Origin: Bacteroidaceae bacterium
GTDB lineage: Bacteria; Bacteroidota; Bacteroidia; Bacteroidales; Bacteroidaceae
Length of the DNA stretch: 57,966 nt
Direction: 5' to 3'
Assembly (NCBI GenBank): GCA_017621515.1
Contig: JAGASY010000085.1
Location: 1 to 57,966, forward strand
Shown: positions 28,222 to 36,187 of the stretch, in pieces
Position numbering within the stretch: the first letter of the stretch is position 1
Layout of the letters: every line of letters begins with the position of its first letter
The notes under the pieces: generated by a model
Told to the model about the DNA's origin: nothing
Seen by the model: only the letters and a program-made list of their open reading frames with translations
The model's database searches: none
Made by a program: the position numbers and the translations under genes

Positions 28222-29145
28222 TCATGCCTTCTTTTCCGACAGCAAATTGCAGAAAGGCGCAGGATAAGGGGTTTCAAACTTAAGCAATTCTTTTGTTATC
28301 GGATGAATAAATTCCAGTTTGAAGGCATGGAGGCAGATACGTCCTATCGGATCTATGTCACATCCGTATTTCATATCGCCCACAATAGGATGATGTAAGT
28401 CCTGCATGTGTACACGTATCTGGTTTTTTCTTCCTGTCTCCAGTTTAAGTTCCACCAGCGACAACCCATTGGCACGCTTCAATGTTTGATAATGTGTGAC
28501 GGCATACTGCCCTCCATTATCTCTGACGCTTGAATAGACCACAAACATCTTGTTGTCTTTGAGCCACGAAGCCACCGTGCCATTATCCTTTTCCATATCT
28601 CCCTGCACCACAGCAATGTACCGGCGGTCTGTCACTGTCTCTCTCCAATGCTCCACGAACATCTGCTGCACATCACGACGCTTTGCAAAAAGCAAGAGTC
28701 CCGATGTCTCGCGGTCAAGCCGGTGTACCGTATGCACACTCATTGTCCTGTTCTGCCGCCTTACATATTCGTCAAGAATGGTTTTCACTGTAATCTGATT
28801 CGCACCGGGCTGTGCATTCGTCAGAATCCCTCTTTCCTTTTCTACGACAAGAATAAAGGCATCTTCATATAATATCTTCACGAACTTATTATGAAAAGCA
28901 TGTTTATTGCCCCTGTTACTTATCTGCACAAGCTGTCCCTTCACAAGCGGTGTATTATACTGAGTAACAATACGATGATCGACATACACCATTTTCTGGG
29001 TAAGAAACCCTTTGATTTTTGTCCTGTTGGCACCGGGAACCACCTTCATCAGAAAAGACATCAATTCGTCTGCGTCCTTTACCACATAATCCGTGTATTT
29101 ATTGGCTACTTTTTGGTAATAGTACGTCTTCCTTTTATTTTCCAA
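28222..29145 (-). CDS. RluA-family pseudouridine synthase
   Basis: The 307-residue enzyme starts with an S4-like RNA-binding region (residues 20-75) and has the catalytic VHRLDRETSGLLLFAK with the active-site Asp at about residue 143. RKNQIRVHM (about 239-247) is also conserved. The target is uridine in rRNA or tRNA; the RluC/RluD class is likely, but the specific position is not shown. It lies 38 nt downstream of the rlmD-like gene on the same strand, which makes a small RNA-modification unit. Confidence 0.92.
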   Translation of the reverse strand: MENKRKTYYYQKVANKYTDYVVKDADELMSFLMKVVPGANRTKIKGFLTQKMVYVDHRIVTQYNTPLVKGQLVQISNRGNKHAFHNKFVKILYEDAFILVVEKERGILTNAQPGANQITVKTILDEYVRRQNRTMSVHTVHRLDRETSGLLLFAKRRDVQQMFVEHWRETVTDRRYIAVVQGDMEKDNGTVASWLKDNKMFVVYSSVRDNGGQYAVTHYQTLKRANGLSLVELKLETGRKNQIRVHMQDLHHPIVGDMKYGCDIDPIGRICLHAFKLEFIHPITKELLKFETPYPAPFCNLLSEKKA

Positions 29146-29183
29146 AACTATTTTTCTTTAGCAATTATAAAAATATCATTTCC

Positions 29184-30611
29184 TTAAACAACGTCATTCC
29201 TTCTTTCCAGAAGAACAACGTTCTCCACATGCTGAGTATGAGGGAACATATCTACCGGCTGAACAGCCGCCACCTTATACTCTCCGTCAAGCAACTGCAA
29301 GTCACGCGCCTGCGTGGCAGGATTACAGCTTACATAGACAATGCGTTTCGGAGCAGCAAACAAAATCGTGTCTATCACATCCTGATGCATTCCGGCACGA
29401 GGAGGATCAGTGATAATCACATCCGGACATCCGTGCTCTTCAATGAAGTCACGGTTCAGAATATCCTTCATGTCGCCGGCATAAAACAAAGTATTCTCTA
29501 TTCCGTTTATCTGCGAGTTCACCTTCGCATCCTCAATCGCCTCCGGCACATATTCTATGCCGATGACTTTTCTTGCGCTGCGAGCTACAAAGTTGGCAAT
29601 AGTACCTGTTCCGGTATATAAATCATAGACCAGTTCGTTTCCTGTAAGCCCGGCAAAACTGCGTGCCACCTTATACAGATTATATGCCTGTTCCGTATTC
29701 GTCTGATAGAAAGACTTAGGCCCCACCTTGAACCGAAGTCCCTCCATTTCCTCATAAATATGGTCTTCTCCCTTGAAGACAACAATTTCCTGATCGCCAA
29801 AAGTGTCGTTACACTTATGATTATCCACATACAGCAAAGACGTTATTTCCGGGAATGTATCTGCTATATGCTGCATCATGCCCTCCGCCTGCTTCCGTTC
29901 ATCTTCATTCTCTATACGGAACTGCACAAGCAGCATCAATTCGCCGGTATTTGAATTACGTATCATCATGCTTCGCAGCAATCCCGTATTATTTCTCAGA
30001 TTATAAAACACAAGTCCGTTGGCAAAAGCATATTCCCGTATGTCATTGCGAATGCGGTTGCATATATCATCCATCAGCCAACATTTGTTAATATCAAGAA
30101 TCTTGTCGAATGCCCCTGTGATATGGAATCCGACAGCATTCATCTGCTCATACTTCACATCATTGCTCACCTCTTCTTCCGTAAGCCAACGCTTGTCAGA
30201 AAAGCCGAACTCGAGTTTGTTGCGATAACATTGAGTCTTCTCCGATCCTATAATCGGAGATATTTCGGAAAGTTCCACCTTGCCGATACGCACAAGGTTG
30301 TCCACCACTTGCTGTTGCTTGGCTTTCAACTGTTCCTCGTACTTAAGACACTGCCATTTGCATCCGCCGCACACCCCATAGTGTTCACAAAAAGGAGTGG
30401 CACGCAAAGGAGATGCTTCATGAACTGCCACAGCCACAGCCTCCATATAGCTGTTCTTTTTTTTCTTTACCTGAAGATCCACCACATCGCCGGGCACTAC
30501 AAACGGAACGAAAACAACCTTGTCATCTACTCTCGCCAAAGCTTTTCCTTCCGCAGCCACAGCTGTGATGGTCACATTTTCCAACAATGGAAGCTTTTTC
30601 TTTTTTCTCAT
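29184..30611 (-). CDS. rlmD: 23S rRNA (uracil-5-)-methyltransferase, RumA type
   Basis: The 475-residue enzyme has an N-terminal TRAM domain (about 10-65), the Fe-S cysteine cluster CEHYGVCGGCKWQC (about 74-87), the SAM-binding LVYDLYTGTGTIANF near 329-343, and the catalytic VSCNPATQARDL near 433-444. It methylates C5 of a uridine in 23S rRNA (U1939 in E. coli numbering). The RlmD versus TrmA or RlmC assignment rests on the TRAM and Fe-S cysteines. Confidence 0.9.
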   Translation of the reverse strand: MRKKKKLPLLENVTITAVAAEGKALARVDDKVVFVPFVVPGDVVDLQVKKKKNSYMEAVAVAVHEASPLRATPFCEHYGVCGGCKWQCLKYEEQLKAKQQQVVDNLVRIGKVELSEISPIIGSEKTQCYRNKLEFGFSDKRWLTEEEVSNDVKYEQMNAVGFHITGAFDKILDINKCWLMDDICNRIRNDIREYAFANGLVFYNLRNNTGLLRSMMIRNSNTGELMLLVQFRIENEDERKQAEGMMQHIADTFPEITSLLYVDNHKCNDTFGDQEIVVFKGEDHIYEEMEGLRFKVGPKSFYQTNTEQAYNLYKVARSFAGLTGNELVYDLYTGTGTIANFVARSARKVIGIEYVPEAIEDAKVNSQINGIENTLFYAGDMKDILNRDFIEEHGCPDVIITDPPRAGMHQDVIDTILFAAPKRIVYVSCNPATQARDLQLLDGEYKVAAVQPVDMFPHTQHVENVVLLERRNDVV

Positions 30612-30639
30612 TTATGAAAAGTAATTATAACGATACGTA

Positions 30640-31605
30640 TTAAACCACCGGCAACTCATTTTTCTTCTGCTCCTCGACATCGTATTCCAATGAAGCATAA
30701 AGATACGACATCGGCACACACTGTACCCATATAAGCAGAGTTGAAAAGAAAGAAGCCAGAAACAAAATAAGAATTGAATATACTGCAAAATTATCCGGCA
30801 AACTGACTGCATCGCCAACCAAAAGACTGGAAGAAGCAGAGTGGTGCATCATGGCTATGACAATTGCCGGAGAAAGAATCAATGCCAAAAGTATCACCAC
30901 AAGAAAGAGGAGGACAATAAAAAGAGCCATTACTTTGCCAATCTTCTTTAGTCCAAGCACATATCCATACCATAAAGCCGGGAAGAATTTCTTCTTGCCA
31001 AATATCAAAGCCGGCATGGATATTTCGTATGGAATATACATCACAGCCCCGGCAAGCAGCCATATTCCGAGAAGAATCATCTTCACAATGTTCAACTCAA
31101 ATCCATCCATCGGTATCAGCCATATCAGAAGACCCATCCCAATGACTATGTTTCCTATAACCACAGAAACCAGATTGCATCCCAACACTTTGCCTACACA
31201 TCCCCATACTGTCTTATACAAACTTTTATATGTTATGCTTTTCATGTCCGCCTTATCGGAATAAAGCTCCAGCAAGCGGAATATCACCCCTTGCTGCACC
31301 GAAGACACTAATAAGGCTGCCAGAAAAAGTCCATAAAGAACATACCTCATACTTGCGGACTGCATCATCGACATGTCGCATGCAATATAACTATATGCCG
31401 CAAGAAGAACTGCAAGCGGAATGCTTACAGGGAGAGTAAGACGTATAAACCGGAAAAAATGATCGGTCAAAAAACTTATACCATTGGAAATACATTTTCC
31501 GACTCCTCTGTATTTATAGAAAACAGTTTTTCCAGACTCGTCCGCATTCATTTCTTCACTCACTACATTGTCGTCATCTCTGTCAATTACATCTTGATTT
31601 TCCAT
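30640..31605 (-). CDS. Polytopic membrane protein, unknown function
   Basis: The start at 31605 (MENQDVIDRDDDNVV) gives 321 residues; the frame continues to 31731 but that part includes the promoter-like TACTTTTG at 31643-31636. After an acidic N-terminus there are about six hydrophobic segments, at about 58-80, 88-108, 138-160, 175-195, 222-250 and 275-300. The pattern resembles DUF-type glycerophosphodiester-like membrane domains, but I cannot assign a family. It is followed by rlmD after 28 nt. Confidence 0.75.
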   Translation of the reverse strand: MENQDVIDRDDDNVVSEEMNADESGKTVFYKYRGVGKCISNGISFLTDHFFRFIRLTLPVSIPLAVLLAAYSYIACDMSMMQSASMRYVLYGLFLAALLVSSVQQGVIFRLLELYSDKADMKSITYKSLYKTVWGCVGKVLGCNLVSVVIGNIVIGMGLLIWLIPMDGFELNIVKMILLGIWLLAGAVMYIPYEISMPALIFGKKKFFPALWYGYVLGLKKIGKVMALFIVLLFLVVILLALILSPAIVIAMMHHSASSSLLVGDAVSLPDNFAVYSILILFLASFFSTLLIWVQCVPMSYLYASLEYDVEEQKKNELPVV

Positions 31606-31759
31606 TGTGCCAACTCTTTTTACATTACTATTTAGCAAAAGTACGAGAAAAAGGCTATTTTTGCAATTAGAACGTTCTTTTTTACATTTTATTAATGCAG
31701 AACAACCATAAAAACAGTGTAAACCGAACATCTGACAAATACATTATACATAAGAATAT

Positions 31760-32752
31760 ATGAACAAAGAACAAAACATCAGATGGGGATTCATCGGATG
31801 CGGAGAGGTGACGGAGAAAAAAAGCGGACCCGCATTTTCCATGATTGAAGGCTCATCTATAGTAGCGGTCATGAGCCGCGACAGAGAAAAAGCAGAATCG
31901 TATGCCAAACGTCATAATATTCCGAAATTCTATACCGACGCACAAGCTCTCGTGGCAGACCCGCAGGTAAATGCCATATACATTGCCACTCCCCCTTCCT
32001 CTCATGCCACATTTGCCATCATGGCAATGCGTGCCGGCAAACCGGCATACATCGAGAAACCTCTGGCTGCCAACTATGAAGATTGCGCACGTGTAAACCG
32101 TATCTCGGAGCTGACCGGAGTTCCATGCTTCGTAGCCTATTACAGGCGGTATCTCCCCTATTTCCAAAAAGTCCTTGAACTGACGAAAAGCGGGAAAATA
32201 GGAAAATTATTGTCTGTACAAATCCGTTTTGCTGTTCCCCCACGAGAACTTGACTATAACAAGAACAATCTGCCGTGGAGACTTCAGCCTGACATTGCAG
32301 GAGGCGGAGGATATTTCTATGACCTTGCCTCACATCAGCTTGACCTCCTACAATACATGTTCGGCATCATAACAGAAGCCGAAGGATTCTGTTGCAACAG
32401 AGCAGGAATTTACAAGGTTCAAGACACATTTAATGCCTGCTTCAAGTTCGACAACGGCTTGACAGGTTCTGCCTCATGGTGTTTCGTGGCACACAAATCA
32501 TCCCGGACTGACAAGATTGAGATTCTCGGCGAAAAAGGAATGATAAGCTTCTCAGTATTCGACTATGCTCCCATACAGATTTACACGGAAGAAGGCAAAG
32601 AAGAGCTGCGCATCCCTAATCCGGAACATGTACAACTCCCACTCATCAAATCTGTCGTTGAGCATCTGCAAGGAAAAACTGAGTGCGGATGCAACTCCAT
32701 CAGTGCCACCCCTACCAACTGGGTCATGGACAAGATTCTCGGCAGATTCTAA
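31760..32752 (+). CDS. Gfo/Idh/MocA-family oxidoreductase
   Basis: The 330-residue protein has an NAD(P)-binding start WGFIGCGEVTEKK (about 9-21), the IYIATPPSSHA segment near 73-83, and YIEKPLAANYEDC near 97-109 with the conserved EKP. The C-terminal domain has GGGGYFYDLASHQLDLLQYM with the conserved histidine. The substrate is probably a sugar or cyclitol. It lies directly upstream of the short inverted repeat and element copy C. Confidence 0.9.
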   Translation: MNKEQNIRWGFIGCGEVTEKKSGPAFSMIEGSSIVAVMSRDREKAESYAKRHNIPKFYTDAQALVADPQVNAIYIATPPSSHATFAIMAMRAGKPAYIEKPLAANYEDCARVNRISELTGVPCFVAYYRRYLPYFQKVLELTKSGKIGKLLSVQIRFAVPPRELDYNKNNLPWRLQPDIAGGGGYFYDLASHQLDLLQYMFGIITEAEGFCCNRAGIYKVQDTFNACFKFDNGLTGSASWCFVAHKSSRTDKIEILGEKGMISFSVFDYAPIQIYTEEGKEELRIPNPEHVQLPLIKSVVEHLQGKTECGCNSISATPTNWVMDKILGRF

Positions 32753-32818
32753 AGAATAGCCTTCAATACTTTTCTTACAACTACAAGGGCATTATTTGCA
32801 GCTTGTATGACTATTTTT

Positions 32819-32894
32819 CGACAGACTCCTTCATCGTTACCGCACGACTCCCGAAGTTAGCGATAGCGATGGAGGAGTCTGTCAGATACACCCA
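32819..32894 (+). repeat. Short inverted-repeat element with GGAGTCTGTC motif
   Basis: CGACAGACTCCTTCATCG at 32819 is answered by CGATGGAGGAGTCTGTCA, making a long imperfect hairpin. The 3' part continues into the dispersed motif GATACACCCAT. It lies between the Gfo/Idh/MocA gene and element copy C. Confidence 0.65.
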
Positions 32895-32916
32895 TGAAAT
32901 TGCCTGTTTCAGGTTC

Positions 32917-33704
32917 CCATAAAAAAATTTTTTAATTCATTTTTTGGAGGGGTATTCATTTTGACAAAATGTCGGATATTTCAATCATTTCGTTTTATTA
33001 ATTACCAATTTCACATCAAAATACTATCTTTTTGATTTTGCCAAATGTTAAAATTCCAAGCCCTCTGGCACGCGTCAAAATGAAGCGCACCGAACTTTTC
33101 TCGGAAAACGGGGATTCTACGCGCATTTTCTAACATCTCATTGAAATGTGAAATAGTGTTTCTTTTTTAGGGATTACTTTACATTTATTTATCTTCGGCG
33201 AAGAGTATTTTAGAAAAAACTACTAAGTTTTCAAATTTTCAGCGCACTGTCGTCACATTTTCAGCGCACTGTAATTTTATTTGCAGTGCGCTACAATTTT
33301 AAAAACTTAGTAGTTTGGAGAAATTTTCAGCGTGGAGTTTTTGAAAAAGCATTGGGAAGCGAAAAAAATAGCGGCGGACTTCAGTTGAAATGTTAAGAAG
33401 TGTGTAATTCACTGCTTTGAAAGAGCATCTGAACAGAATCTTAAAAGTAAGTGGTTTTGAGGTGGCATTTGGAGATAAGAACAGAGAATTTAGCTATAAT
33501 ATATTAATAATCAACACATTATAAAAGTATAGAAAAATCTCGAAAAATTGCGTCCGATGCGTTTTTTTGAGTGTTTTTGAAAATTTTATATACAATTGAT
33601 TATCAGATAATTATCTTAACGACAAAAATTTTGTCTCTTCGTCGTCGGCAAAAAATCGCTCGAAGTGTTAAATTTTCATTTTTGGCGAAAATATCATTTT
33701 GATA
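32917..33704 (+). repeat. Dispersed 788-bp element, copy C
   Basis: The element starts CCATAAAAAAATTTTTT and ends at the altered terminus CATTTTGATA. It has the standard central hairpin (33217-33316) with AGCGCACTG at 33241 and 33263 and CAGTGCGCT at 33284. It is much closer to copy D than to A or B across its whole length, including the block GATTACTTTACATTTATTTATC. It faces the same way as the gene before it. The remaining 33705-33914 shows no gene. Confidence 0.92.
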
Positions 33705-33914
33705 TTTGAGAAATGGAATTTCAAGGAAGATTTTTTATAAATTATGAAACTGTTTTTTAATTTGTTTTCGAGGAAATTCGAGGGGTTTTTGAGATATTTT
33801 CTCAATTTGAGGAAAGAGCATAGCGAGTTATGTGACCGACAAAACTTGGAGAAAACAACCCAAAGCCCCTCTAAATTCCCGAATGACAATCTATAATAAC
33901 TTTTCGCAATAAAT

Positions 33915-36095
33915 TTAAAATAATTTCTCAATTTCGATGATTCGACTGCTCATGTCGTTTGACGTGAGCAGGGGCAGACCAATGTGCATGAGATAGTCGC
34001 CGCTGAAAGTTTTCCCTTGGAAAGAGAGACGGCTCTTTTCACCGGGCATAAGCATAATTTCCTTAACCTCATAAAGTGCGTCCGGGTTGAGACCTTGCAA
34101 CTTCACAGGCTGCAATGATTCACGGAAACGAGGATGCAAATCGTAGGCAAAGACGAGAGCATGGCTACGGTCTTTGTCCGTGCGCTGCAACACACAGTGA
34201 TTCCCTTGGTAAGGAGATATCAAGCGATGGATTGTCGGTGAAAAAAGAATGTGTTTCAGACGTTTCCACTCACAGACAGCCTGACGACAATAGGTACGCT
34301 CATCGTCTGTGAGTTTTTTCAAATCGAGATCGAATCCGAGTTTATAAGGGAAACATACATCAGTGCGAAATTTGATGTCGGCTTTCTTGTTCCATGCCGT
34401 GACATGTGAACACATTGCTTTTGCAGGCATGAAATAACTGAATCCCCATTGAATGAAAAGCCTTTCGATGGGGTCTGTGTTGTCTGAGCACCAGAATTCT
34501 GTAAAATATTTCAATGCACCGAAATCGGAACGTCCACCTCCGCTTGAGCAAAGCATCATTGTCAGATCGGGATATTTCAGCTGAATGCGGTCGAGTATGT
34601 TATAGAGTCCACGTGTATAATCTATGAAAAGGTTGCCTTGGTTCCGTCCTTCGTAATGGGAATATACATTAGTCATGGGTGAATTACAGTCCCATTTGAT
34701 GTAACGGATAGTGGGACATTGTGTCATCAGTCCATCCACTACACCGAATACGAACTCTTGTACTTTGGGGTTACTCAGGTCGAGTACCAACTGATGGCGT
34801 GAATAATATGTTTCACGGTCAGGCAGTTCGATAACCCAGTCTCGATGCTGTTCGTAAAGTTCACTTTTCGGGTTTACCATTTCCGGTTCTATCCAAATCC
34901 CGAAACCTAAACCTTGTTCCTCACATTGGCGAATGGTGAAAGTCAGTCCGTGGGGCAGCTTCTTTTCCATCACCTCCCAATCGCCAAGCCCTTGTCGATC
35001 ATTATTGCGCGGATATTTGTTTCCGAACCATCCGTCGTCAAGCAGGAACAAATCTACACCCAGATTCTTTGCTTCGTTGAAAAGTTGTTGCAGCTTTTCT
35101 TCATCAAAACGAAAGTAAGTGTTCTCCCAGTTGTTGAGCAGTGTCTGCCGGTCGTCTTGTCCTTTATACAGTTGTTGGCGCATTGCCCACTGCTGCATAT
35201 CATGGCTACCTTGCGCCGTGCCGTTTTGTGAAAGAGTGAAGATAAATTCCGGTGTGCGGAACACCTCGTTCTTTTTTAATCTATAGCGTGAAGCATCAGG
35301 ATTGATGCCTGCGATGACACGTAGGCAATTGTTGTGATCTACTTCAAATGTCATGCGGTAGTTGCCAGTCCATGCAATGGTACCCATCAACACTTCGCCG
35401 TGGTTCTCGTTCACTGGTTCATCCAGCCCCACCATGAAAAACGGTGGAGTGATGAGGGCTGAACGAGTACCGAGGCGGGTGTCAAGCATTTTCTTGCCGT
35501 ATTCCAGTTTGGTCTCTTTCATTTGCATTTCCTTGCCCCAATCATTGCCGAACTGCATAAGGTAATAATTGTGAGACTCAAAGTAGAGCATACCAGAAGC
35601 ATATCGAGAGATGCAGACTTCACCTTTTTCTTCGTGATAGATATCAGCCCATTGCTTGATAATGTTTTCTTCTGGATAAGCGACATAGTGTAGGGTGACA
35701 TGTATGGGATAAAGCTCGTCTTTCAGTCTGAAGATTGTCTCGTTGCCGTTCTGCTCAAAAGATTGGAATTTCAATACACTTACAGGATTTCCATCAGCAT
35801 GGAGAATTTCAAAGGCCGGCTCATAATAATCTTCCGTTCCCATGACAGGGTAAGCCTCGAAGCCTGTAATTTGGCTGGATGTAAGTGTGGTTCCCGGCAT
35901 GTAAATCTGGCTGAGCTCGGTAGTCTCTGACAGCCGTGCCCCTAAATATGCCTGGTATAATCGTCCGTTTTCTTTTACTTGCAGCACCAGCTGCGTTCTA
36001 TTCGTCGTGATGTTGATTGTTTGTGCATTGACAGCTACGCTATTGATGACTGTCAAAAGTAGTAGTATGTAGGTTAAAAGAAAGAATTTCCTCAT
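33915..36095 (-). CDS. GH36-type alpha-galactosidase, secreted
   Basis: The 726-residue protein begins with a signal peptide (MRKFFLLTYILLLLTVINSVAVNAQ). The beta-sandwich N-terminal domain (about 28-310) is followed by the catalytic barrel with LFLLDDGWFG (349-358), GIWIEPEMVNP (399-409), the nucleophile Asp469 in YIKWDCN, and SDNTDP (537-542), whose first Asp is the acid/base. These are all GH36 landmarks; substrate alpha-galactosides such as raffinose or galactomannan side chains are the family norm. It is the last gene of a three-gene operon and follows its neighbour by 92 nt. Confidence 0.92.
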   Translation of the reverse strand: MRKFFLLTYILLLLTVINSVAVNAQTINITTNRTQLVLQVKENGRLYQAYLGARLSETTELSQIYMPGTTLTSSQITGFEAYPVMGTEDYYEPAFEILHADGNPVSVLKFQSFEQNGNETIFRLKDELYPIHVTLHYVAYPEENIIKQWADIYHEEKGEVCISRYASGMLYFESHNYYLMQFGNDWGKEMQMKETKLEYGKKMLDTRLGTRSALITPPFFMVGLDEPVNENHGEVLMGTIAWTGNYRMTFEVDHNNCLRVIAGINPDASRYRLKKNEVFRTPEFIFTLSQNGTAQGSHDMQQWAMRQQLYKGQDDRQTLLNNWENTYFRFDEEKLQQLFNEAKNLGVDLFLLDDGWFGNKYPRNNDRQGLGDWEVMEKKLPHGLTFTIRQCEEQGLGFGIWIEPEMVNPKSELYEQHRDWVIELPDRETYYSRHQLVLDLSNPKVQEFVFGVVDGLMTQCPTIRYIKWDCNSPMTNVYSHYEGRNQGNLFIDYTRGLYNILDRIQLKYPDLTMMLCSSGGGRSDFGALKYFTEFWCSDNTDPIERLFIQWGFSYFMPAKAMCSHVTAWNKKADIKFRTDVCFPYKLGFDLDLKKLTDDERTYCRQAVCEWKRLKHILFSPTIHRLISPYQGNHCVLQRTDKDRSHALVFAYDLHPRFRESLQPVKLQGLNPDALYEVKEIMLMPGEKSRLSFQGKTFSGDYLMHIGLPLLTSNDMSSRIIEIEKLF

Positions 36096-36187
36096 GTTTT
36101 GGTTCTGTATTTAATAATGGGAAAAATGGTAAGACTTTGTGTATGGGAATCAGTTGATTTCAATTAGCGTCTCATTTTCTTGCCGTT

